A stretch of DNA of 44,799 nt from Phoronis australis (lineage: Eukaryota; Phoronida; Phoronidae): assembly GCA_002633005.1 (NCBI GenBank), contig NMRA01000012.1:1659911-1704709 (forward strand), read 5' to 3'. The notes beneath the pieces are model-generated. The model did no database searches. It saw only the letters and a program-made list of their open reading frames with translations, and was not told where the DNA came from. Both the position numbers and the translations under genes were made by a program. Shown piece by piece: positions 34,311-44,385 of this stretch (within the stretch, counting starts at the first letter, position 1; every line of letters begins with the position of its first letter).

Positions 34311-34590
34311 TCCAGAACATTCGCGCACTCAGAGGGGCTCAGTCGGGGCTCGAACGAGCCCCTCCATTTGGCGAAGTGGCGGGACAAAAATGTCTGCCCC
34401 AGAGAAACAAAAAGTCCGAGAAAACGAGACAAAAAGTCCACTAAAAGGCCCAACGCACAATTCACAGCCCTAGACGTGGTATCCCGTTTTTTTCAGTCCT
34501 CGGCTTTTTTGTCAGTAAAAGGTCCACATCGTCGGAAATTCAAGCCCCCCCTCCCCCCAATATTAAAAGCTGGGTGCGTGCATGCAGAAA
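34311..34590 (+). mobile_element. MITE family M1, copy 2
   Basis: This copy shares aaaaagtccgagaaaacgag, cacaattcacagccct and aaaaggtccacatcgtcgg with copy 1. The right end is GCTGGGTGCGTGCATGCAG. TTCCAGA occurs just outside both ends (about 34311 and 34591), which may be a target duplication of 7-8 bp. No coding content. Confidence 0.7.
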
Positions 34591-34599
34591 TTCCAGAGG

Positions 34600-35300
34600 T
34601 CTACTCCTGGTGGTTTCTATATGTTCTTGCTGGTAGCGGATATAGATTACTATCGCGGTAAGGAAATTTATGAGACTGGTTTTTTAAGAGTAAAGGGCTT
34701 AAATCGATTTTCGTTTTATCTATCTAAACAGGGTTTTAATTATCTCTGTAATTTTAAACACCCGGAGACTTTTCAGAAAAGCTGATTTTTTTACCTCTGA
34801 GCATTTCCGTGATGAAATCGTTAAGCAACCTTTTTTGAGTCACATGTTTTATTTCAAGCACTAAAAACACGACACCTAATAGTTAGGAGAATAATATATA
34901 ACTCCAATATTGAGGATAACTTCAAAGACACGCTAGGAAAAGGAAACTGGTGCTAATGGTTTTCCATTGTTTGTGCTGCCACAGAGTGGGCCAAAGGCAC
35001 GGAGATCATAATGTGCGAAACAGACTTTGAACAAAGCGTTGGTACTGTTACGGAATTGTGTTCAACTTATTAAACGTAGAATTATACGGTACATGAATTT
35101 CTTATGAATAGTCGATTTTGTTTCACGTCTAAGACCAACTACCAAAGGTAAAATCTCGTCAATTTCGCCGATGCGGGCAAGACTGCCCTTCTCATTTTCA
35201 GAAGCCTCTAACGCTTTTGCCAATGTCCACATTTTTTCACAACATTGTACATTTTTTTAATAATGTACGCAAAAAATAAATCTCAGACCTGCTGCTGTTT
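34600..35300. other. No gene seen
   Basis: AT-rich sequence between the MITE and the 49-bp repeat. The open frame 34582-34785 has no recognisable motif. Confidence 0.5.
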
Positions 35301-35449
35301 GAAACATACAGTTGTGATGCAGTCCTTTCGGCTGTAGGCCAATGTTATTGAAACGTACGGTTGTGATGCAGTGATTTCGGCTGTAGGCCAATGTGATTGA
35401 AACGTACACAGCTGTGATGCAGTCATTTCGGCTGTAGGCCAATGTTATT
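35301..35449. repeat. Three tandem 49-51-bp repeats
   Basis: Units beginning gaaacatacagttgtgatgc and ending ggctgtaggccaatgttatt occur three times (49, 49 and 51 bp). They begin right at the stop codon of the candidate neuropeptide exon 2 and could lie in its 3'UTR. Confidence 0.9.
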
Positions 35450-35644
35450 GAAAAGAGCGATAGTGGCAGACTGTCGTAAACGGATACGGTAATTCTCCAT
35501 TTGTTTCGCACAAAAAGGTATTCAAGTTTTCCATTTCCCTCCGGGCTCTTTGTAACTGCAACAACGACGTCTTGTGATGTCGGCGTTTTGTAATGTATTT
35601 CGTTGACATGAACTTCTTGTGTCTTTTTCTCATGTAGATTTTCG
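35445..35644 (-). CDS. Candidate neuropeptide precursor, exon 2
   Basis: This is the proposed second exon of the gene starting at 37877. Only one acceptor (gatcgacag|CG) lies between an in-frame stop and the open stretch, and its two leading bases complete exactly the codon left open by exon 1. It encodes about 65 residues. The first half is full of dibasic sites (MRKRHKK, TKRRHHK, QRARREM), as expected where prohormone convertases cut. The end ENLNTFLCETNGELPYPF continues to a second cysteine and stops at CHYRSFQ. A C-terminal pair of cysteines with a Gly and Tyr between them recalls RYamide/luqin precursors, but here 13 residues separate the cysteines rather than the ten described for that family. 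The acceptor has a poor pyrimidine tract, so the joint is uncertain. A longer overlapping frame (35655-35257) is also open. Confidence 0.42.
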
Positions 35645-35655
35645 CTGTCGATCAT

Positions 35656-37207
35656 TACTCAGTGACACTACGTTGTCATACAATGAAAATATTGCTTACA
35701 ACCGATTTGAAAGTTTTGCAAAGTACTGCTACTGGGCAGACATTTCATTTCACCGTTCACATGCAAACGTCACCTGATGGCTGATTGAACCAGGTGTTCG
35801 ACAGCAATGTTGTTTGAAATATAGCCATGTATCGGTTTCATCGGAAAAGAAATTCGAACTCCACTATTTGAAGATATTAATCCAGTTCTTTTGTTTCCTG
35901 CCCAAGTTTTCTCAGAACGGTTTGAAATATCTTGGAAAATATTTTCGAACTTTTGTGGTTCTCCATTCTACGTAGCAGTCTCAATGAATCTTGCAATTCT
36001 TGTCCTGGAATGTTTTGTAAAGGAAATATAATAAAATACAAACTGACACTTCAACGATTCTAACGCACAGTTAAAATATAACCGAAAAGAAATTACATCA
36101 ATTTTTAACGATCGATTGAATTCATGCTCACGTATATACATCAAATCAACATGAGAAGTTTCATTAACTTTTTTGAATCAGTGAATCGTCAACATCAACG
36201 ATTTTTACTGCCAATAGATGTATCCAGCAAAGTACATGTAATCAAGTCACTAATTCCAGGTGACAAGTATCACGCAGTCAACCCAGGGCCTATGTATATA
36301 ACTTGAAAATAATTCAAATTGTAAACACTTAGTGAATTTGAAAGTATGGGAAGTACTGATGATTTTTTATTCTAGTAGACTCATTTTTTCCCTTTAGGGT
36401 CATTCACTCCACGCTTAAAGAACCTCCGTCTTTATCGGAATAACAAGAAATTGGGGGTGACTTGGTACATTAAAACTTTTAAGTTATCAAAAAAGCGGAG
36501 CTCTAGTTGAGGCTTAGAGTTGATTATCTGTTATAAGGCTTTCGTAATTGTAATTATCCTGTAGTAATACACGGATGATGGGTGTACGGATGATGGATCT
36601 TGCGGTAATTAAAAGACACCACGGAACCAAACCTGGTCATTGTACATTTATATTTATCCCGTAAATTCGGTCACTTTCATTTTAAAATGACAAGGAAACC
36701 GTAAAAATGAATAGACGATTTTAAAAAGCTGTTCAGTGCAGCTTGAATGTTTCCCCCGTATTAGCACGCCCACTTTATCAACTTAAGAATAGAATGCGAC
36801 GTGTCCTGACTTCACCATTTCAACTTTACTTCTCTTGAGTTTGTCATAAGAGTTTTGCACTAGACTCGGATTTACGTACTGAAAGGATTTGATCGCGTTT
36901 AGACTACTTTCTCGAGCCTTTTTCATAACGAACTTTTAGTGTACAACTCTCTTCGCACCAATCTTACTTTCACCTTACCATATGCCAGCCACAGTCACCA
37001 GGTATGAAAAATGTTCAGCCGTCAATGTTCGATTTACGCATAACGTAGAAACGAATGTAGAAACGGTACCCCATTTGTCATCTCAAAATTTCTTTCGAAG
37101 GTCGCTTTAGGGAACAGCGACGGTGGTAGTGAAAATAACAAATGTAAATTTAAAGTTGGCCGACCGGAGATTCTGGACACTGGAAGTTGCCAAAAATGAT
37201 AACTGTA
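35656..37207. other. Proposed intron of the neuropeptide gene: nothing else seen
   Basis: AT-rich sequence with no exon or known repeat recognised. The frame at 36124-36306 has no support. Confidence 0.45.
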
Positions 37208-37448
37208 CAGTGGCGGATCTAGGATACCATGAGGGTGGGCCCGACGTCCTCGGGGAATTGGGCAAAGCTCGATAGTATGTGCAAGTAGGCGGAAGGTGCG
37301 GGGGCCGTGAATGTATAAATGTATACCTTCTGTTCGGGAAATCTATAGCTGGACTAAAAAAAAAACAAAAACAAAAGAAAAAAAAACAAAAAAAACGGGA
37401 ATGTGTTTTTTCTTTCCTCGTCCGCTCCCTATCTTAGCTCCTACTCAG

Positions 37449-37667
37449 NGGGCGGTGGGCCAATACATATCTGGCAATACATATCTGCCAATGCATGTCT
37501 ACCAGTGCACGTCTGCCCAGTGCACGTCTGCCAGTGCACGTCTGCCAGTTCACGTCTGCCGGTGCACGCCTGCCAGTGCACGCCTGCCAGTGCACGCGTG
37601 CCACTGCACGTCTTCCAGTGCACGTCTGCCAGTGCACGTCTGCCAATGCATATTTGCCAATACATAA
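37449..37667. repeat. N gap and 15-bp GTGCAC minisatellite
   Basis: An N at 37449 is followed from 37461 by about 13 units of gccagtgcacgtctg. Central units keep GTGCACG; units at both edges read aatgcatgt or aatacatat, differing only by transitions. All six frames through it are open because the unit is a multiple of three, so the long frames here are repeat-made. Confidence 0.9.
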
Positions 37668-37711
37668 TACCTAGATTGTAGTACTGTTTTAAGGATTCGT
37701 GCAGCCCTTAC

Positions 37712-37877
37712 CAGTAACATCCTCGTGTTGATTGCTAACGCCGTTTCTCTTCCCATACCTAACAAAATTCCAATACTGTTTCATAAAGTCATTATCCAGG
37801 CTGGCGGGGATGAAAGTACAAGCGCATGTGCTGATGACAAAGAACAAAATTACTGTTCGCGAAAGCAGAAGTCTCAT
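37712..37877 (-). CDS. Candidate neuropeptide precursor, exon 1 (signal peptide and amidated peptide)
   Basis: ATG at 37877 (A at -3) starts MRLLLSRTVILFFVIS, a clear signal peptide with likely cleavage in the CAC/TFIPA region. About 17 residues later comes QYWNFVRYGKR: Gly-Lys-Arg is the standard signal for cleavage by prohormone convertase and C-terminal amidation. The predicted mature peptide is about 21-23 residues ending ...YWNFVRY-amide, and it sits directly behind the signal peptide, as in many short neuropeptide precursors. The exon ends at GTTACTG|GTAAGG in phase 1 and can join 35644-35445. If not spliced, the frame stops at 37689. RY-amide endings occur in the NPY/NPF, RYamide/luqin and some kisspeptin families; this one does not clearly match any. 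It lies between transposon end repeats, which lowers certainty. Confidence 0.55.
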
Positions 37878-38664
37878 TTTTCGTGCCGAGGAAGGTCCAA
37901 ACCAAATGTGGTCTACTGGAGAAGAACCAAAGATTGTTTTTTTAAATCAACCCTTATTTTTGTACCAAATGAAATCCTTGATTGAATTTGATGGCGTGCA
38001 GACGTAGATGTCTCGAGAGACGGAGATGATGATAATTAGCGCTCCACAATTGTTGGCGTTTGACAGATCGCATTAATAACTTTGATTAATTCGACGACGA
38101 CGCAGTTTTAGAGCGAGGACGGACTAATTTCATTATTCAGTTTTAGGTCGACACAAGATCAAACATAACAGGGGGATCAAGAATTTTTAAAGGGGGTTGG
38201 ATCAAGGATTTTTTAAAAAGAGTGTCTGGGTCAACAATTTGAAAATTATAGATTTGATATCACTAAAATCAACGGAAAAAGGGGAGGTCCGGACCACTTG
38301 AAACTCTGGATCCGCCTATTCGTACACCAGTACGTACTGAAGGGCGTCATTCGGATTCCTCAGAATATGACGGGTCGAGCAGAGCGTCATTGTCGCAAGC
38401 GTTACGCGTATGACAGAAAAAGGCATCTAATGATTCTTCTGAACGAGTTCCATCTCAGCTAGTCCCCGATTTAAGGTTGCCGGGCAGGGGTCCTGCCCCC
38501 CCCCCTTGGCCGCAAAAAAAGAAGTAAAACGACACAGAAATAAATGTGTGCATTTACTCTGTTGCGGCTAATCGCGAGCAAGTACTTTAATGTGTGTGCG
38601 TGTGTTGGACACAGCCAGTACAAAATGAAAATTATCTCCTCACGATATCCTAGATCTGCCACTG

Positions 38665-39000
38665 GGTCCCTCACCGTTTATCTAGGCATGTTTTTCAGTG
38701 ATGAAATTTTGTTCCTGGCCTTTATTTTGGAGCAATATCTCTCCAAGCCTGTTGCTTACGTTGACTTGATTTGGCACCAATTTTCTTGTTCTCTATGACA
38801 TTGACTTTTTCTCTCATCAGTTATGGGAGGGAGCATTTTTCTTCGTGAGAATAGCTTTTAGCCTTTTTCGCAGATGTCTGCACTGATTCTACTGTAGTGT
38901 GCCATTGTGTACCCACGTGATCAAGATTTCATTGAAGCACTTCAATAGTTTCTTTGTTGGGTTAATGCGGACCAACACAGTGGGGTGGCTTGAATCCTTT
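38665..39000. other. No gene seen
   Basis: Short AT-rich stretch between repeats, with no supported feature. Confidence 0.5.
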
Positions 39001-39450
39001 AAACCTGCCTCCCGTTCAGCAACGCTAGGACCTCGCTAAAAAGCAAGACTTCACGAGATTACGTGAGATATTGCCGTGTATTTCAAATGAGAACACGTGA
39101 CTTTGACTAAATTTTAGCTAGGTCCTAGCGCACTAGGTCCTAGCGTCTACTGAACGCACGCCAGGTTTTACTAAACCCGCTTTATGGTCTAACAAAACCA
39201 GACTTGCAGACTTTTAAACCACGTTGGTGAAATGCAAGTTAGGTCTAAAATTAGACCAGGTTTAGGAAGAGCAGGTTTAAGTCTTAAACCTGGCGTGCGT
39301 TCAGTAGACGCTAGGACCTACGCTACTTCCTAGCTAAAATCTAGTCAAGGTCACGTGTTCTCATTTAAAATACACGGCAATATCTCACGCAGTCTCGCGA
39401 AGTCTTGCTTTTTAGCGAGGTCCTAGCGTTACTGAATGGGAGGCTGGTTT
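39001..39450. mobile_element. Foldback family F1, complete inverted repeat
   Basis: Left arm 39001-39168 (AAACCTGCCTCCCGTTCAGC ... ccaggttt) pairs with right arm 39286-39450 (aaacctggcgtgcgttcagt ... gggaggctggttt). The arms are about 165 bp and roughly 90 percent alike by eye. The ~117-bp loop repeats 'aaacctg'-like words. Each arm carries CACGTG. A single arm occurs at 22847-22970. Confidence 0.85.
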
Positions 39451-40482
39451 TGTTAAACCACCTTTATGAAATCGGCTGTCTATGTCTGGGGACGTAATAG
39501 CAGTCCTGCGTATAGCGCTGTGCGAGGGTGTTCACGCGCCTCGTAACTAATCAGACACTTGTGGTTAGGAATGATGCATCCTCAAAATTCAAAAAGGCTC
39601 CAAGAGGCCGATGGCAGACGCAAAGTCGGTCATGGGGTGCTCCATCGAAACAGGAACCCCGGTGTAATACAGATATCCCGGAGTCGAAAACAGACTTCTG
39701 CACCATCAAAACAGTTAACCAACCCCAAAACACGACCCCTGATGTTTAAAACAGGAAACCCCGGGATCGGACAGGAAGCCGGACAATTTTTCAATTTTTT
39801 CGAGACCGTAGTCTGTAGCCTCAAACTTTGAGTTAAAGCATCTTCAAGAACTTTTCAGTTGTTTTCTGCATTTGTTTGTTAGAAATTTTCAATAATAAAA
39901 CGTAACTTATATTATATTGACTTTGTTGTTTGACTTTTATCGGTAAAACTTGTGTAACTTGTTTGTTTGCGATTTTCAACACAATTCATACTCTCACACG
40001 TTGTTATCTCGGTGAATATTTAGTTAATTTCAGATTATTTATAGTTTGTAAATCTGTGAGGGGTACTCAGTTTCGCAATTACAGATAAACAAAATACATA
40101 AAAACATTTCTGATATTTTAAGTAATCATTTCAATTTCAAAAACCATAATCTACAAGCTTTCTGTACAAATAATAGAACAACTCCAGTACCCCTCACACA
40201 CTCACAAGAGAACAATTTTGGATAGATAAGCTTAAAACACTTGAACCCAATCTATTAAACATAAAGACTTCTTAAATTATATTATATGTTGTTTTCAACT
40301 GAGGAATATCAATGGATACGTAGAAAACTGCGAATTGTATTATGTTATCAACTCCATGGAATAATATCTGAGAGGTGTTAATTGTCGATTTAGTTGGGCA
40401 AAGATAGATACTGTTGACCAGGAAAAATGCTGGGGAAAATTTCATTCAAACAAGCTTTCCAAATTTGATAATTTTGTGGTAA
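39451..40482. other. No gene seen
   Basis: Overlapping open frames on both strands at 39528-39831 come from a stretch rich in 'aaaacaggaaaccccgg'-type words and have no motif. A 13-bp inverted word (gtgaggggtact at 40059, agtacccctcac at 40189) suggests another small foldback. Confidence 0.45.
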
Positions 40483-40705
40483 CAGGCGCGCACCGAGCCT
40501 AAAATTGGAGGCCTCGAATTTTGAGAATGTGGACCTTTTACTAAAGATTCACGGAATAAGTTCAGAGCTATAAATTGTGCATTCGCCGAATTTGGTACTC
40601 CTTGCCTTTTTAGTGGACTTTTGTCTCGCTTTCTACTTTTTTCAGAGTTTTTGTTTCTCCGAGGCGGACATTTTTGCCCACTTCACCGCGGATGCACGCA
40701 TTTAC
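40483..40705 (-). mobile_element. MITE family M1, copy 3
   Basis: Reverse-orientation copy: gtggaccttttac, aaattgtgcattcgc, tttttagtggacttttgtct and cggacatttttgcccacttc are complements of the words in copies 1 and 2. Ends are aacaggcgcgcacc and gatgcacgcattta. No coding content. Confidence 0.7.
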
Positions 40706-40709
40706 ATGT

Positions 40710-42100
40710 GACTTAGACATGTGGACTCTTGATTTTTTTGTAATAAAGATGGCCCGCTCTTTAACTGCGAATTTGCAAGCACGTAATTTTTTCTCAAAAT
40801 GATTTTTCCTCTGGTGATGTGCTTTAAAATTAAAGATTTACTGTTTCCCTAGGGAAGTGTGGACTTTTCGTACTTATCAGGCTCAGATCAACTCGTTTCG
40901 CCAGTTGTGCACTCGGCTGAATGTTCCTGAAGCTGTGTTATCGGTGAGAAAGTAGGATGAAACTTCATAAAACGCAGCACTAGTTAAAGAGCTCCCAAAT
41001 AGGCTGACAAAAATTGTCTCTTAGCGCTCAAGAATGGGAAATGGATTACTATAGCTGTCTTCAATCTACTTTATTCACTTTCCTCATACCATAACATATA
41101 TTTTAGCATCCGAAAAAATAATTGAAAGTAAAAAATAAGCCTATAGATAATATTGTTGCAAATACATCGTTAGTAACTGGGACCAGAAATTACTTCCTGG
41201 TTTGTGAAGGTAAGATGCAACGTTGTGAGTTGCGTACTTGAAACGGCAATGCACTTTCAAAATATTTGTTTGAGTTCCTGTAAAATAGCAATATCTGTTG
41301 CGAATGCGTCTGAATAATTCAATATTTTGTATTTAATATATAGTGATTTTGTCATTTTTCCTTTCTAATCGATTTTTATAAAACAATATTAGAGACCCAG
41401 GCAGCGGTCACGACGGACTCTCGAACATACCCAAATAAGTCAAGTAAGTGGCAATCCGGTAGTGTACGTTGAAGTAATCGATAAAATTCCGTGGTTTTGC
41501 CGTGTGTAATTAAGAATGCTAACTTGGAATTCTTTTTGGACATTGCTTTCTCCATTAGCTTATCTCATATTGTGCTGTCGACCTCAGATTCGGAGTGCCA
41601 TCTGCAGTTAATATCCATCTTGTCAGTCAGCTGTCTGTCGAATGACTGTGAGCGTATTCTTGCATTTATCACAAGTGGAAAAGAGATTAGAATATCTGTG
41701 GTGACTACAGAATTTTTCCTTCACATGTATTTCTAAAATTGTGAATTTTGTGATTTTTTCTGGACATTGCCTCTCAGGGGGAATGAATTGCTCTGTATTA
41801 AAGGTTTAATAAACATTTTTGACGAGCTTCCGCGTTCCATACCTCTTTAAATCTGTAAAAAGCAGCCAACCTCTTTCATTAAGAAAAACAGTTTAACAAG
41901 CATGAAACTGATATACACCAAACTTGTCAAGTCATCAAAAGCGTAATTTCTAATTATTTTTCTACGACCGTTCTTCTTCATTTTATTACTTCTGAAGCAT
42001 CTAGATACATTTACTGACAGACAGGAAATAACCGATTAACTCAACAATTATGTAGAGAAAAACATATAGTTTCTGAAATACCTATATGCAATAGCCATTT
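40710..42100. other. No gene seen
   Basis: AT-rich sequence. The 81-codon frame at 41491-41736 has no recognisable motif or splice support. Confidence 0.45.
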
Positions 42101-42106
42101 TGAAAA

Positions 42107-42340
42107 TTGAAAACTGTTGGTGATGACGATGTGTTAAAAATAATGAAAAATCTTCAATCAAAATCCATTACATGCAGTGATGGCATAACATTTTCATTTA
42201 TCAAAAAAATCATTTTGCGCAAACCAATTTCCTTGATTAAAAGTCAGTATTTTCTCAGAAGTACTTTCCAAGATGATTTAAAAGTTGCGAAGATAATTCT
42301 TATTTATAATGAAAATGTTTATGATCAAATAAATATAGTT
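42107..42340 (+). pseudogene. Non-LTR reverse transcriptase fragment
   Basis: The plus-strand frame contains DDVLKIMKNLQSKSITCSDG, matching the 'vl..l.nlk..ks.GpDgI' opening of CR1/L2-type reverse transcriptase, then FSFIKKIIL with PISLIKSQYFL, and FQDDLKVAKIILIYN, which matches 'fPddlK.AkViPifk'. No further motifs follow and the frame soon loses similarity. It is a short dead fragment, independent of the minus-strand relic at 25-29 kb. Confidence 0.6.
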
Positions 42341-42889
42341 ATTTTTCTCATGATAAACTTTTGTGGAAATTTCAGTATGCCTTCACACATAATCACTCTG
42401 CTGAAGTGGCTGCCACCGAACTTGTCCATTTTCTCTATAGTGATTTATGACACTTTCACTGAAACTCCGTCACAACTCCCTTTACTCTAACTTTCCAAAT
42501 AGTGGCATCGGAGTTTCCGCTAGTTCGAGGGATTAAATTCCAGGTGGCGTAGTTGATTTGCACTCTGTGCCATGCTCGTTCGATACAAAATTTGTCTATT
42601 TCCGTGTGACGTTATCGCTTACATTACTACATATAGTAACTTACATATGTTCATTATAATGTGGTACGGATAACGACGAATTGTATCGAATGAGAGGTCT
42701 TCTGGTTTGCAATGTCACGACCTCTGGCGATTAATCACATCGGAGTGCTGTTAACCCTTCCGCAAATTCCACAGTTTTGTCCACGTATTTTGACAGGAGT
42801 TGCGTTGACTGTTTAAGTCCTGAAGTTATGCTTTCCATTGGCCAAAAATCCACAAAACAATGGAATTGAAAAGTCAATGGAATGGGACA

Positions 42890-43210
42890 TTAGACAAACG
42901 CTTGAACCATATTTATGGATTTTTTAATGCCTCTGACACCATCGTTATAAGAAATCTTCCTTTCATTTCGTTCTAAGTATTGCTGTTCATGTTGTAATTT
43001 TTCCTTTTTTCTGTTATCAAACCACAACCTTTTTGAGCACAATTTTGTACCTGGGCCGGAACCACTGAGAAAGTCGTTGACTATTTCTGTGTCTTGAGTT
43101 CCTTTTTCACGAACAATTTTTGAATGCCTGTCTTGTCGTCCTTGAAAACGTATTGATAACACCAAAGCGAAAAACCGTTGCTGTTTTATTTGGTTGTTTT
43201 TGATGCCCAT
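42890..43210 (-). CDS. Hypothetical 106-residue frame
   Basis: ATG-initiated minus-strand frame, basic and lysine/glutamine-rich (e.g. LCSKRLWFDNRKKEKLQHEQ). It has no signal peptide or membrane segment. The length and composition are slightly unlike the AT-rich background, but no family is recognised and no splice partners were found. It may be a chance frame. Confidence 0.2.
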   Translation of the reverse strand: MGIKNNQIKQQRFFALVLSIRFQGRQDRHSKIVREKGTQDTEIVNDFLSGSGPGTKLCSKRLWFDNRKKEKLQHEQQYLERNERKISYNDGVRGIKKSINMVQAFV

Positions 43211-44385
43211 TTTGGTTATTGTTATACAAATGTTATCTTACATTGTCCAAATATTTCGCGATTTGTTTGGACACAGACGAGTAATCTTTTTTCATTTTTG
43301 AGAAACCTCATAGCTGTGTCAGTTATGCATTTTTTCAGGTGTCCGAAACATCTGTATAAACAAGGGCTTTGATTGGCTTAGGCCAGTGATAAGGCCAAAA
43401 TCAGCCATTGGCACTGTGGTCTTAAGTCCAAAGTTTCATAAGAAAAAAATAAAAATAAAACTATTAATGACGTTGGAATTTTCAATTTTTCTAATATTTT
43501 TATCATCAGTAAATACATTTCATAATTTGCATCCACAGGTAAATTAAAAAATGCCAGAAATTTTCGACTTCTCAGTTAACGTGTTTGCTACATGCCTACA
43601 GCTTATAGTGTATGGCACCAAATTGAAAAGTCTTTCCGTTTTCTTGAAGGAGATAGGAAGACTTGAAAACTTTCTTTACGAAGAGAACCTGTTGATCCAT
43701 AACGGAGCTCTCAAGTTTTTATCTCAGGTGTTTGGTGCAATGCGCCCAACCATGAGGCCTGCGCACATCTGATGCACCCCAAATAACATCAGACCACCTC
43801 CACTTTTTAACAGGGCTGAAGCCTTCATCAGTGTTAGGTCTTGCCGCTAGTTGTCGCTAAGCGTGATACAGGGTTAGAGGGGGCAATTAGCAAAGATGAT
43901 TTTTCTGTTAATCTTCGAAGTTTTGGTATAGTCGTTAATAAACACCGAGTCTGTATTTAAACGCCGTCACATCTGTATTTTATAAAAGTTCAGGCTTCAG
44001 TTAATACATCGGGAGGGCAAATTTTGCGGTATTTGTAATAATAATACGCAGACTTTTTCACGCTCGAGCTGCCGTCACATGAGTAAGGGAAAACACAAGT
44101 CTCAATTTTCAAGGGCTAATCAACCTCGTCGGCTGTAATGTAGGGCTTACCCCTTGAGCCCCCGTCGTCTTCAGGATTATATTAAATTTAACTTGTTAAA
44201 TGCATTTATCGTCATTATTTTGACACTTGTCTCTTTATTTTGAGACCAGTCCTTAGGGTTTATTTTGCCGCATTACTCATCTCTATTTATAGCCTCTAGG
44301 GCCTACTTTTGTATTCATACGTTTCTCTACGCGACTCCTGATTGGTCGCCCATATTTCCTTTGTTCTGTTCAACGTGGTCTCTCA
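43211..44385. other. No supported gene
   Basis: The plus frame 43551-43772 has a good start context (aaaaATG) but no recognisable motif. The remainder is AT-rich with no repeat identified. Confidence 0.4.

Larger units (their letters stand above)
37208..38664. mobile_element. TIR pair of MITE family M2 around the neuropeptide first exon
   Basis: CAGTGGCGGATCTAGGATA at 37208 and its near-complement TATCCTAGATCTGCCACTG ending 38664 face each other. A further right-end-like word (ctggatccgcctattcg) lies at 38300. No target duplication is visible, so these may be ends of separate short elements rather than one 1.46-kb unit. Confidence 0.4.

Noticed and set aside
37311-37681. Long frames encoding repeated Cys/His/Val pentapeptides
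   Set aside because: Produced by the 15-bp minisatellite, whose unit is a multiple of three; both strands are equally open and an N interrupts them.
39528-39831. Overlapping 60-90-codon frames on both strands
   Set aside because: Derived from repeated 'aaacaggaacccc'-type words; no domain recognised.
42980-43060. LWFDNRKKEK stretch resembling a homeodomain recognition helix (WFQNRR)
   Set aside because: No helix 1-2 residues or conserved hydrophobic core precede it; probably coincidence.
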